This document shows positions 31,319-43,300 of a stretch of DNA of 64,000 nt, in pieces. Origin of the DNA: Sphaerulina vaccinii (Eukaryota > Ascomycota > Dothideomycetes > Mycosphaerellales > Mycosphaerellaceae); NCBI GenBank assembly GCA_022570795.1, contig JAKUDP010000003.1:1364001-1428000 (forward strand). Direction: 5' to 3'. The stretch's first letter is position 1, and each line of letters opens with the position of its first letter. The notes below the pieces were generated by a model that was not told the origin of the DNA, did not search any database, and saw only the letters and a list, made by a program, of their open reading frames with translations. A program made the position numbers and the translations under genes.

Positions 31319-34300
31319 CTACCTGTAATCTGCGCCATCATCACTCATACCATCCTGATCATACTGTACACCCAGTCCAGTGAGTCTTCCATTCGCGCCG
31401 TTTGTATGTCCATTCGGTACTGGCCATTGACCTTCATGTAGATCCATGCCGTCTTCTTCAATCACTTTCCCCATGGCATTAGCATCGAGTTGTTGTTGCA
31501 TGACGGCTTGAGCAGAAACAATTTCTGCTAGACGCTTGAGGCGAGGTGTCTGTAGCCAACTAGGCGTGTAGGTCTCAAGGGCGGTGATGACGCGAGGTTC
31601 TGCGATTTCGTATGGTCCGGAGTCTTCCATGTCGACAGCTTGGAGGAGGAGTACGTCGGATTTAGGGTCTGTCACTCGAGATGCAACAGCCTTCATGATT
31701 TCACCATTAATGGGCTGTTCGTAGTCGGCCACAAGGTATTGGTTGAGAAGCTTCTGGATCTGGTTGGGCGAGAGCCTACAGAACATGTTAGTGACTGCGT
31801 GATGAGGGGTCGGAGATCAGTACTTACATCCAGCAGATATCCTGAATGATCTCGATATCATTCAGGGTAGCCTTCTTCAGCTGTAATAGCTTGGTAGCTT
31901 GCATCAGATGTTCGAGCTGCAAAGTACCTTCAGGCATGTCGTGGCTCTTACACCACTCTTCGATCCTCGTAATGTTGTAGTTGATCTGCAGACCACGCTT
32001 CCAGGACAGGAAGTTTCTCCTCATGAGCAAGTCGTTGAATGCGGTGACACCCACAAGTCGCAGCAGTTCTGTAACAGTCTGCGTGATGATGCTATCTTCC
32101 AGGTAGAACGCCTTCATGGCCTTGAATACATTGTTCAAAAGGCTGAGAAGGTTGTCCATGCTGTATGCTGGTGTGTTGGAGGATTGTAATAGCTTGCCGA
32201 GGAAGCGGTTGTTCTCGTTGGTGACGAATCCAGGCAGCGACTGCGATTCAATAATAGCAGGAACGATCATCTTGTGTAGCTTCTTTTTCAACACCTTCAT
32301 CCATGTGTGGTAGATGTTGAACTCCAAGCTCTCGAGATCGTGCTTTACAATTTCGAGTAGACGGTCGTACTCAAAGTTGTCTGTCTTCTGTGCCTCATAC
32401 CAGTCCTCCGCCAGGAAGACGAAGGACAGCATTTCGTGCACGTTGGAGAGCCAGAAAGCGCCAGGATTGACAGCCTCATCGCCATCATGCTGCATAACCT
32501 CTTGCTGGATGGACTGCATGACATTCGCCAAGAAGCGCTCTGACTCCTTGACAAAGCCATTGTTCCACATCTCGCTAGTGACCAGGTTGATGAGGTATGC
32601 TGGGAAGAGCACCTCCTTGTCTGTCGGTGGTGGACTGCTGCCAGGTGCGGGAATCTTCAGATTTCTGATGAGACCCATCGTTACCTCATCATTGAGGCCA
32701 TCCTCATCTGCAAGCAAGTTCTCCAGCTCCATCTCCACGTTCTCCAACCCAGGATTGAACGTGGAGCCAGAAAGGTTTTGTGTATGCCCACCAGCCGTCG
32801 CACCAAACGCCATCGATACTGGCCGCGGATTATAAGCGCCACTGAACCTGTCGGTCTGTATCGTCTCAGGACCGGCACTTCTCCTCTTCGGCTTCTTCGA
32901 TGCGACAAGGTTGATGAGACCACTCGCAGCGCCAGCAGAGACGCCGTTAGTGAGCTCGCCGTTGCTGACTGGTACCGCTCGTTTGGCAAGTTCAAGCTGA
33001 TCTTGAAGTTCTGCAAGTTGTTGTCGCAATCCGAGCTTCTCGCTTTCGCTCGCTGTCTTGGCAGCTCTAGCTTGCTCCAATTCTTGTGTCGTGATACGCA
33101 AGTTCTCGCGGAGGCTCTTCTCCTCTTCTTGCAAGCGGCGCATGTTGGTTGTGCTCTCCTCGTAGCTTGATTGCAATCGAGCCATATCTGACTCCATTTG
33201 CTCGAGCTTAGCGGACGTGATACCGGCCTGGTTCGCTTCTCGTTGTAGGTCGTTCGTTCTGTGTTCCAAAGCATTGTACCTCTCCCGAGAGTTCTTGACT
33301 TGGCCTTCCAGATTCTCCACTTGACTCTTGAGCACTTTGTTCTCTTTTCGCATCGTGCCCAAGTTCTGTGTGATTTCGACAACCTTGTTCTCCAGCTTGT
33401 ACGAGATCTGCTTAAGATCCCTGGCCTCCTCTCGGAGACCTTTGTAGGTCTTCCTAGCAGTCTTACCACGCCACAAGCTCTGCACGAGTGTAACCTTGCG
33501 ACGATAGTCGCGCCAGCCCTTGAGCTGTTTGTGACTTCTCCAGCTTCTCTGAATGATCTTTGCGGCATCGGAGAACTTCTTGTCCAGAATCATCTTTCTG
33601 GCTAGCCAGCCCTTTGCCGCCGCTTCGAAGCGGATGATATTGTTTCGCTGCTGTACGTACTGTTTCCGCTCCTTCTGCCCTCTCCAGACCCGCTGGATCG
33701 TGGTCGCACTGTGGTCACGACGGATGTCTTCAACTTTCCTCCGCGCCATGTTTGCTCTAGCATGGGCCTGAAAAGTCTTGATGCTGTCGATCGAATCCAG
33801 GTAGCGGCGGCGGTAGTACTTGGCACGGAGGTTCTTTTGAATCATGATTGCGGCATCGTTCAATCTGTTTGTGCGCAGATTCTCGAGGAAAGCAAGCATA
33901 CCGGCGCGGAAGAAGATCTTGGTCAGACCAAGCTGATATTTGTCAGTCTTGTCCTTCTTGCCCTCGCCAAGAGCCTTCCTCAGGATCGCGTTGGCCATGT
34001 CTCGGATCTCAGTTGTCCACTGTGCTGATGGAATGAGCATGTAGTAGCGTAGAGCAAACTCCTCGTACGTCCATCGGGTAGGATATCCAGCACAACTGAT
34101 ACGAACGGTTTCCAGAACACCACAAGCACGCAGCTGGCTCAAAACCATAGGTCCTTCGAACTTCCATGCCTCCTTCGCCTCATTGGGCTTAATGCAACGG
34201 ATGTAGTGGACTTCTGTGTTGTTGATGGTCTCCATGAGCTGAATCAATGAACTCTTGAAGATGCCTCCGAGCGTGGGTTTCCTGGCAGACGCCGCACCCT

Positions 34301-36286
34301 TGCGAGCAACGCCATTAGCCTTGCCCGGATTGATCGCCGCAGTATCCCGCTCTCTCACAGCCGCACTTGACTCCAGCACTTCCACCAAGAAGTTGTTAGA
34401 GCTAGCTCGTAGAACCTCGAGGTGTTCGTCCGGCACTGTATCTCTGTTCTTCTCGATGAAGCCATCACTTTCGTAGGTCACATCAATCGCGTAATGGCAG
34501 ACAGTGAAGGCACTTTTGCCGAAACGAGGCTTCTTGTAAAACTTGTGCTTGTCTTGCGAGAAGTTGTGGTGCAACTTGTTCACGAAGGATTCGTCGGATC
34601 CCATTGGCAGTCTGCTTTCTTCGTCCAGGAGAGCCAGAATACCCAGCTTACCTTCAATGAGATCAATACATGGCTGGTTGTCGCTGAAGTCGATGAACTT
34701 CCAGTCAATCTCTTCTCGCAGATATTCTTCTTGCTCGAGCTTAAAGACGTGCTGATTGAATTCCTGTTGTAGTTTTTCGTTGGCGTAGTTGATGCAGAAC
34801 TGTTCGAAGCTGTTCTTTGCGAAGTGCTCGAATCCATAGATATCCAGAACACCGATAAACGATACCATCTCCTGAACAACCTTCTCAGGCGCCAGAAAGC
34901 CGTTCATGGTCTCCACAAGCCAGTCGAACAACGAGGAGTAGATGTACTTGGCCACGGAGTCTCGAACAACAGTCGCCTGCTGTGCTGTCAAGTTGGACAT
35001 AATCTTCTCGCCACGCGTGACAAGCTGCTTCTTCACTGTCCACTTCGCGAACTCATTGGCGTTGATACCAAGCAGCTCGCAAGCCTTTGCCAAAGATGGT
35101 TCCGTAGAAGATAGCTGCGAGTCTTGCCTTGTCGCTGTGATCTTGATATTGCCAATGTGCAGTAGTGCAGCAAGTATCCTCCATAGCGAGCTTTGCACCT
35201 CTTTCGAGACACCAAGCCTGTCAAGCGATTGTCTTGTCTCCTTGAAGTCCTTCGCATCGTCTACACCCTCGATCCTTGGGGCACCACCTTGGTTCAGGTA
35301 GTCAAAGTGCTCCACCGGTGTCAACCCGAGTTGTTCTCGCTCTTCATCTGTTGCGCCTGCTACGAGTTGGTAGAAGATGTGGTAGTTCCGCTCCTTAAGC
35401 GGTTGAAACACCAATCTTGATCGCTCGAGGAGGTATGTTCGTATCCGCGCTCCAATGATGTCTGTCTGCTTGTTGAACATGATCTCGATGTATTTACCGA
35501 AACGCGAGGAGTTGTCGTTTCGAGTCGTCTTCGCGTTGCCAAAGGCTTCCATGATGGGATTCGTGGCCAGGATCTGTTCTTCGGTCTCACTCATAGTGTC
35601 TGCACGACCACGGCTGCGAGTGCCAGGCTGATCGGGAGGTTCTCGTGTGGCAAAGTATCGCATAATGTACTTTGCGCTGACCGTCTTACCCGCTCCTGAC
35701 TCTCCAGACACCACAATGGTCTGATTCTTCTCATTGCGCAGCATGTCCGCGAAGGACTCTTCTGCAATGGCGAACAAATGCGGCGCCTGGGAAGCTCGGT
35801 GCTTGCCTGCGTAGACTTGCACCATACCCGGAACATATAAAGAATCCACTCGCGCGAAGGGATTCGTAGCGATGAGGACAATGCCCGAATACGTGTAGAT
35901 CTCCTTTTGCGCATACCGCAGCTTGATAGCCTGCAGCACGGCGGGCTCATTCAAGTGCGATAGATTCGTCAGATCGTCGCTGGCCTCGAGCATTGCCGGG
36001 TTCATGAGTGGTGGTAACGTTGAGCTCATAGCATCTTTCGACAGCTCGTCCAGGGTGGTCTCAATGGTTTTGTCCTGCAGCAATCAGTTAACATTGTCCA
36101 ATGCCGTCCCCTCCTTCTTCCACACATGCATACCTCTGGCGTGGGCACCCCATCGCGCTCATCGTATTCGAAGACCAATGTCACTTTGTCTCCATCGACG
36201 CTCCTGTGTTTGACCGTGCTGGCGACCCAGCCGTCTGTAGCATCAGGCTGCCAGCAGCGAGAGCCGACCGCGTACTCGTGTGACAT
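31319..36286 (-). CDS. Class V myosin heavy chain
   Basis: Three exons, 36286-36134, 36074-31828 and 31775-31319, with introns of 59 and 52 nt, give 1618 residues. It is an actin-based transporter of secretory vesicles and organelles to the hyphal tip. The order is an SH3-like N-terminal part (exon 1), then the motor. The P-loop GESGAGKT lies at about residue 175, with NDNSSRFGKYIEI as switch I, DIYGFEHFAKNSFEQFCINYANE as the relay region and HYIRCIKPN in the actin-binding part. A lever arm with about six IQ motifs (IQKNLRAKYYRRRY, IQRVWRGQKERKQY, IQRSWRSHKQLKGW and others) follows. A coiled coil of about 150 residues leads to a globular cargo-binding DIL domain, which the last exon completes (ICWMLSPNQIQKLL). 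The poorly conserved acidic C-terminal tail is rich in Asp/Gly. Lengths and motifs match the family. Confidence 0.95.
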
Positions 36287-37618
36287 GCTGGCGGCGGCGG
36301 CCTCCTCGGCGGGTGTCTTGTTGGTGTATGGATATAAGAGGTCGTTGCTGCTGCCGCCGTCTTCCTCGCTCTCCTCCCCCTTCGCGGACGTTTAACGTCG
36401 GTAGTCTCCCTTCAACGCCGCGCTAAACAACACAGCAGTGGTCAAAGGAATGTGCTCCGGCAGGTGTCGAGGAATTGCCGGTCGGTCAAGCAAGACACGG
36501 CCAAGCGCATCACTGATGTTGGTAGTAGGGAGGACTGGAGTAGAGGCAGGCCTGTTCTCGTCGACCTTCAATTGTTTAACCCTGAACTAAAGTGCCATGC
36601 ACGAGATGGTGGTCGTTCTTTGGATCGCGTCAGCCACTGCCGCCTTCCGAAGCAGGGATCGTTCCTTCTTCGTTTCAAACTTGCTCCTGCCGAGACTCTC
36701 TGCTTTTCTCTACAGACGCGGATGAACATGTACTACGATACCTCGAGCAGTTCGGTGGCGAGCACGTGTGCAAACAGTCTTCGTGTGACCACACAAACAG
36801 CAACAACATGCACCCCGAGGCTGTCACTCGTCAGCTGGTACAGCCCCTGTCAGCGGTGTGGTCGGTGAAGCAGCACTGAAATGGGATGGCGTATCAGCGC
36901 AACGGCGCGTTCTGGACGAGCTACTCTATTCTATTCGTGGACAGCTTGCACACCTCCTCATGCACCTACAGCGATGGCTGCGAGCTTATAACAAACAAGA
37001 GGCACATTTCTCACGCGTCTTGTACGCGCCTGTCTTTCGCAAACAGAGTGCAAGATCTCTCCGATCAAGGCGTCGGAAGCTTGTTTCAAGGACTCGAAAA
37101 GCGGTAGCCTGGCGGATGAAACCACACAAACGGTATACGGTCGCGCAAGACGGAAGTCCGTTCTCTGGCATCTAGCTTGCTGTCGTCGGAGGTTCCATAT
37201 GATCGGAGATGTCAGTACGTTCGAGAACGCAGGCAGACGAGGCGTCTAGAATCAAGACGTTCCACGACTGTGCGCTCCTCATCCAGGCTGACAGGCAGTG
37301 CGGGTACCATCGAGCTGCGACTCCAAGCAATACCTGAAGCTCTTCAGCGATCAAAAGCGGGTATGTTGAAGGATGAACGACAACGTGTGCTGACGTTGTA
37401 TGTCATTTCGTGTTCTTACGGGTGCTTTACACTATGGAGGCCATCTATCAATGAGGTCCTTCAGTGCTCGGCCAAGGTCTACCTACGACACATACAAACT
37501 TCTCAAGCAGAGCTGGCATCCACATAAACCCATTTACACCAGACGAAGAGCAACCACTGCAGCAACAAGAAGATTGTGTGCCAAAGAAGCCATAGCCTGC
37601 GTCAAGTATCGGACTTGG
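36287..37618. other. Intergenic region
   Basis: 1.3 kb upstream of myosin and downstream of the small minus-strand gene at 37619. Only overlapping short ORFs; nothing recognised. Confidence 0.5.
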
Positions 37619-38053
37619 TCACTCATCCTCATCAAAATCATCATATGCAACGGGGCATTCAGCAACATGATCAACGTTTTGATCGCGTCTAATCGCGTTC
37701 AAAAGCTCTTGGTCCAACATGTTCGTGATTCCATAAAATGAGTCGTCTCCTTCAGCACGGTACAGCGGATTTCGAATGCCTGGACCGACAAGTTCGAAGT
37801 GCTGTGCCAGTGTATAGCCTGGTTTGAAGTACACTAAATAGGATCCAGGTTCAGGTTCTTCCGACAGCCAGAGAGGAGCAAGGCCAGGAGTGCTGGCGAT
37901 TTTGTTCGAGACCTCAGGCTTTTTGGACGGCGTCGCACATTTGCCATCAGTTTCGATATCGTTGCCAGTGGCTTCTTTCGATTGCGACTGATCTACACTC
38001 GCTTCAAGTCCTGCCTGAGCTCCGCGTCCTTGGACCTCTTGTGAATTCGACAT
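37619..38053 (-). CDS. Small hypothetical protein, intact member of a local pair
   Basis: 144 residues in one exon. The N-terminal half is low-complexity and polar. The C-terminal half is ordered: TPGLAPLWLSEEPEPGSYLV, FKPGYTLAQHFELVGPGIR, DQELLNAIRRDQNVDHVAE, then an acidic end DDFDEDE. The same motifs recur in the degraded plus-strand copy at 38188-38836, so the two form an inverted, divergently arranged paralogue pair 134 bp apart. This supports the minus-strand ORF being a real gene. No signal peptide, membrane span or named domain is seen. The YTLAQHFxxVG part resembles a short inhibitor- or peptide-like fold of the kind seen in small fungal proteins, but I would not assign one. Confidence 0.65.
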   Translation of the reverse strand: MSNSQEVQGRGAQAGLEASVDQSQSKEATGNDIETDGKCATPSKKPEVSNKIASTPGLAPLWLSEEPEPGSYLVYFKPGYTLAQHFELVGPGIRNPLYRAEGDDSFYGITNMLDQELLNAIRRDQNVDHVAECPVAYDDFDEDE

Positions 38054-38187
38054 ATTGCAGATTGCAGTATTTCATGGCACAGGACAAGCTATGGACACAG
38101 GTCGCTTTATGTGCCATACTCTTTTATATGCAGAATGACAGCATAATTGTTGTGCCGCACGCATCAGGCAACCACAATTGATCAGCT

Positions 38188-38836
38188 GTGCCACTTGAGA
38201 CAGCTCTACTTCTACATCCACAAGCCGAGCGTATATCCAGATCTAGAGATTCAAGATCTATGCCAAAGGCTGGCAATATGGCCCACTCTGAAGTTTCCGA
38301 GCGGCCAGAACCTCAGCAACAACCGAACGAAGACGACAGTCACTTTCAAGAAGACAAAAGCAACACGCGCATTTCCGTTAAGCCCAACAGTGAAGGTGGT
38401 CCGGCGCTACCTGCAAGCATTGAATCGGGGAGATCATTCGCCATTGACGCTGCGCCAGGCCTGGCACCTCTGTGGAAAGAAGAAGAACCAGTACTTCGCG
38501 GACACTGGATTCGGTTCAAAGCGGATACACATTGGCACAGCACTTTACCTTTGTCGGCCCTATATCGAGCAATATCACGCGAATGGAGATGACCGAGATT
38601 ACACCACAACGAACCTATTCGACGAAGAGCTGCTGCTTGCGATCCGACGTGATGTGAATGTCGACCATGTCTCCGAGTCAGCTCCGGACTTGGACCACGA
38701 CGACAAGGACTACGACGACAAGGACTTTGAGAGTGTACACGAATCTAATTCACCTGAAGCTCTAGCACGCATGGCTACGAACAGAGCTGCTGATGGAGGC
38801 GACTATAGTGAGAATGGCATTGGAGCTAGAGTCTAA
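38188..38836 (+). pseudogene. Frame-shifted paralogue of the 37619-38053 gene
   Basis: Similarity to the intact neighbour runs through three frames in turn. APGLAPLWKEEEP lies in the frame of 38188 and GYTLAQHFTFVGP in the next. ANGDDRDYTTTNLFDEELLLAIRRDVNVDHVSES lies in the frame that ends at 38836. The first switch fits loss of one base near 38518 (FK then GYTL) and the second a further base lost between about 38550 and 38570. The third frame happens to be open from 38147, giving a 229-codon ORF. Its first two-thirds has no resemblance to the paralogue, so I prefer decay over a novel protein. Sequencing error at both sites is possible but less likely. A nested acidic repeat DDKDYDDKD lies near the end. 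Confidence 0.65.
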
Positions 38837-38843
38837 ACCTGCA

Positions 38844-39938
38844 TCAAAGATCCGACTTTGGAGCGACAGATACGACTGATCCTTCATCCTTCTTGTCCCA
38901 GTACGGCTTCCGTTTCACGAACTCTGCGACTCCCAATGCTCCTGCATAGACTGGATCGATACCGTCCTCAACGACTTCAGGCATGTCTTTCCCATCAAGC
39001 AGAGATGTAATCGCCTCTTCCACAACCCTTCTCAACTGCTGGTCTCCACTATACTCTCCATACAACAGCACCTTGCTTGGCCACCAATGGTCAATCAAAA
39101 CAGTAGCCACCATCTTACGCACAACTGCCCAGTAGAATGTCTCGTCGGGATTGCGATACCTCGCATCAGCTCCAAGATTGTAAGTCGGGTAGTTGTATGG
39201 CGTTACACCATATGCGATCCACGTGGTCGTAGAAGTACCGATGACTTCTAGCGCGTCTGCCTAGTAGCCAATGAAGAGATAAGTGGTCGCAGGCAGATGA
39301 TCCTCCTCCCTGTACACGCAGCTATGCGTTGATCTATAGGAATAGCAGAGACCTAGATTATGGCCAGCCAGGATCGCATTTTCTGGATACACGAGTGGTT
39401 CGCCATAGTAGGACCCGCTGATGATCTCTTGGTATTCCAGTCCGGCTGCGGCAAATGCTTCTCGGACAAGATCGGCGACTGGACTCGGGTAGTGGCTGAC
39501 AATGTTGCGACATGGCGTACTGGTTCCGGCTGCCGAGATCGAGTGACCTAGACGATGCTCGCTCGCGTGGATGGGAGCACGAAGCACTGTCGTCATGGTT
39601 GAGACTGCATTGCGCGGTATTGGAGGATCGCTTCCTGGATACTGGTTGCCTGGCTCCCATGAGATGTCCTGCATAAGCTGCCGCCATGCTCCGTCGCCCT
39701 CGATACGTGCAAGTGGTATGTTAGAGCCATTCGAGTAGGATATTGCTGCAGTTCTGCAAGACATTGTCAGCTACAGGTCGCTTGGAGCCTTGCTGGTCGA
39801 AGCCTACGCGTAAGATGGAGTGAAGTCAAAGCCTATGCCATACTCGAGAACGTCGTGAGTCTGTAATAGGACACGAGCATCACTGCGGCAAAATAGTATA
39901 ATAATAGAAGCTGAAAGAACGATGAGATTGGCAAACAT
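38844..39938 (-). pseudogene. Hsp70/actin-like ATPase domain protein with in-frame TAG
   Basis: Exons 39938-39808 and 39753-38844, joined by a 54-nt phase-2 intron (GTAGGC...CTTGCAG). They read GIGFDFTPSYA/TAAISYSNGSNIPLARIEGDG, the start of the fungal Hsp70-like family in which a DFGTT-type phosphate loop is expected. Here it is DFTPS. Later motifs LVREAFAAAGLEY, PENAILAGHNLGLC, VRKMVATVLIDHW, PSKVLLYGEYSGDQQLR and DPVYAGALGVAEFVKR fit the family. One TAG at 39261-39263 interrupts the frame between YLFIGY and ADALEVIG, both of which look coding. A 57-nt in-frame intron ending ACTAG could in principle remove the stop, but it would delete conserved-looking residues. The N-terminal MFANLIVLSASIIILFC may be a signal anchor. 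The start is uncertain. Confidence 0.62.
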
Positions 39939-40360
39939 CGTTGATAGAGTCTTGTTTCTGAGAGTATCTAGTGGAAGTGCTGTCAGCGGAGATAGCAAGA
40001 CGAGTAGCTTTGTACTCTACGTACTGTGCCACTTCGTTTTCTGAAGGATGCCAGAGCGCTAGATATTTGAAACATAGAAAGGTCAGCCATCGCAAAGCTT
40101 AATGTATACTAGCGTAAGTCAGCGCCAGTCGTTAAGCGCTGTGCTGCAGAAGATGTCTCCTACACTGCGCCGCAGCGTGCGCTTCAGCTCACGACCGATA
40201 CTGTACTGATACTTCGCCTCTGATCAGCGCAAGTCATCGTGTAGAGCCACAGTTAGTATAGGAGCCAAAGTAACCTGCATATAAGCTCTTCTGCAACAAC
40301 ATATCGTTGATAGATCATACCTAGTCGAAATGATTCCTTCACTCACCTCTCCCAATGCTG
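39939..40360. other. Intergenic region
   Basis: 422 bp between the Hsp70-like gene 5' end and the DNA ligase stop. A further 5' exon of the Hsp70-like gene might lie here; I cannot place one. Confidence 0.4.
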
Positions 40361-43300
40361 TCAGACTCCAACCCACTCCCTCTCACCAATAAACAAAGCA
40401 CGCTCCCGGGTATCATCAAACAAAGTCGCTCCAATAAAATGCATCTTCAACTTCTCCGCTCCTCGATCATGTCCTTCGCAGGCTTCAAGAACTCTCCAAT
40501 CGTAGACTTCAACTCTCTCCCTGAACTGCCCATCATTCAGATTACGGACTCGTGCTATCAATTCTTTCGTCTTCCGCCGCCTCTTCCCTTCAACCAATAC
40601 GATCTTGCGCATGCCTTCGTATGACTGACTCTCTGATACCACTTGCGTGAGTGGGAGTTGGGAGAAGGAGTCGCGATTCCAGTGTGACAACGATGTAATC
40701 GCAAGAGAGTTGTGGGATCCGAGCAGGTTTTCGACAATGTATGGTGTGCTTGCGACGCAAGGAGCAAGAAGTGCGACTGCGTTACTGAAAGGACACTTCG
40801 GACTGCGTGAGCATCGGCTTCGGGAACGTTGAAGGTCGGCTTGAGACGTCTGCGAGTGCTGTGACTGGACTCGCAACATTGGTTGAATGTGGAGAACGAG
40901 GTTGTCGGCACTGACAACGTCTGCTGGAGCTCGAGTTGGCTTGGACTTCGGAGGGGCTGTCGCAAGGCCCACATTCGCTATGTTAGTGATTTCACTCAAC
41001 GGCGAGGATGTTGACCTAAAGCTTTGCTCTTGTATGTCCTGCTGTTGTACTTCCAGGCACGGTCGTTTCGATGATCTCGGAGCTGAGGTGCCAGCATCCA
41101 CCGCTCGCTGCCTGCAAATTGCATTCACTGGAGCAGATGTAATCGTTCTTCTACAAACTTTGGCGCTGTCGGGAGACATCGTAGGAGAAGGCGCAGTGGT
41201 CGCAGAGCTAGGTATCTTGCCCAGCGGAGAAGATCGTAGCTCCGAGACTTCAGGCGTAGCGAACATTCTCTTCCTTGGTGACACTGTCGATCGAGATGGT
41301 ATAGACAGCCTGTCAAGCTCGATCTTCCTTTTACAACAACGCTCAAGCTTGTCAATCTGTCGCCGCACCTCTTGTGATTCAGAGTCTACCGGCGCTGCGC
41401 GTGATGCCCTGCCCTTCTCCTGCAGCTCTTGGAAAGTGACACAGTTCGTCCAGTCACGATCTTCATGCAACTTCTTGACTCTCGGATGACGAAGCATTAG
41501 ATAGTCACAGTTAGAGGGCTTCTCGTAGCCAGAGCCTAAAACTTCGAACACGAGTGGCTTGTCAAAGACTACGGACATCTTCACCGAGCGTGGTGCTTCG
41601 AGGTCGAAGTTCTTCGGCAGATCAGATTCGTTGTACGGCGAGGCGCGCAAGTTGCCCAGCATGTTGGCCCGTTCAAGAACGGCCTTGGGTATACAGTGCT
41701 CTTGGTCGATTGCCCCAACATGTTTGAATCTAGGCCTGGCATCGTACCTGCGTACATCCTCCTTGTTCATTAGACAGCCAAGGTGGAATGTTGTCCACTT
41801 GATGAAAGCCTTGCCACCAGCCGTCGATGCTTGTTGTGCATTGTAGCTTGCACCTATCACAGTGAAGTCTTCTTCGTCTCCCATGCCAGCAATATAGTCT
41901 TTCTTCAGCTTGATGTAGCTATGCCTGTAGTCTGCTGGGTGGGCTTCAATAGAGAAGTACGGCACATCGCACGGTTTCAGTACCAGCCCTTCGCAGCGCT
42001 TCGCATTTGACATGGAAAAGTGATGCATCAGCATTCGTCTCGCGTTAACGGGCTTAGCAAAGTCCACTTTCGTCCAATCGGCGCCAATTGCTCTGCCATG
42101 AATCTTCTTATAGGTCTCGCGGAGCCAAATACGTCGTTCGTTGATAGGCTTATTCATGACAACCTCATCATCAAGAAGTAGCAGGTCGAAGAACACAATT
42201 GCCAGGTGCTCATGAGCCCACGGCAGGGAGTCTTGTTCTGTACCAATAAACACGCCAGATCTCGAGACGTGCTTCCTGATCTCTTCAAATGACATGATGC
42301 AGTCATCTTGGTCGGAGAAGACCACCAGCTCTCCAAGAATGATGGCGTGCTTCTTGAAGTGGCAGTCCGGCCTGCCGAGACGCAGTGTATCGACCAAAGT
42401 CTTGTGGATGCCTTTCCGATCCTGGGTAGAGTCTTTGCCGCTCTTGGAGAAGATCTTGATACAGTCTGCTGGATTGCGGGACTTCGTTAGGTCAACGTGA
42501 ATCTCACAGTACTCGCCATCGTACTTTCTCTCCAATACCCAATTTTTGGAGCCCATCATCTTCATGCAGGAGTCAATGCCGCGCCCCTTGTGGAAGTTCG
42601 GTCTACTAATCTTCGTTCCCACAAGAGGTCGCATCGTACCTGCATCTGCGATGGTCTTCCGGTGTAGAGCCTCAGATCGCCAGTCTGGCTTCTCCGGGTA
42701 CCTTTGCAGATCGTTCTTCAGCAGCGTCACTGCAGCAGTGAAGTCTCGCTGGATTCGAAGCAGATCTGGCAGCAAAAAGTGGAAGCTCTTGAGGATGATA
42801 GCTTCGTCACACTGCATAGGCCGCAAGTCTTTGAGCACAAGTCGAACAAGCCATTTGCCCTCTTCTGGAGTAGTACGACGAAAGACATTGCCAAGAAGCT
42901 TATCGCGCGTTTCCGACGAACTTGGGGGCAGCCTTGGAATAGATGGATCAGAGAAGTTCGAGTGGCCGGCTAAGGACTGCAGCATACAGTCTACGTCTTC
43001 AAGCATGACTGCTGGATCCGCAGGTGGCCCTCCTTCTCGGTGAACTCTCTCGAAGCATTCTGCCAGATCACGATTGCCGGGCTGATTGTAAGCCGAAAGA
43101 GAAGTCCTTCGTGCTATCGAAAGCCCTAAAGCGCGCCCCAAGATCTTGCAAAGGCCTTGTGCTTGAAGGCTGTAGACTCGGTCGGTCCTCCAGTGTGGCA
43201 AAAGTGTCGATAGTAATGAACACGATCCATGAACATCGAGCTCGTTTATCTGCCTTCGGTGGGAGCTGAACCAGCTGTTCACAAGCTCTTTACACCGATC

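Noticed and set aside
17415..36286. Functional cluster of actin-related genes (alpha-actinin, ARPC3, myosin V)
   Set aside because: The genes are separated by unrelated ones, face different directions and are universal housekeeping genes. Proximity alone is not evidence for a cluster.
38147..38836. 229-residue novel protein
   Set aside because: Only its last third resembles the neighbouring paralogue. The preceding similarity lies in other frames, so the long frame is probably open by chance.
39261..39317. 57-nt intron removing the in-frame TAG of the Hsp70-like gene
   Set aside because: Possible ends GTGTAC...ACTAG exist, but it would delete residues that look family-conserved (EEDHLP...LFIGY), and the donor is weak. 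Kept as an alternative only.
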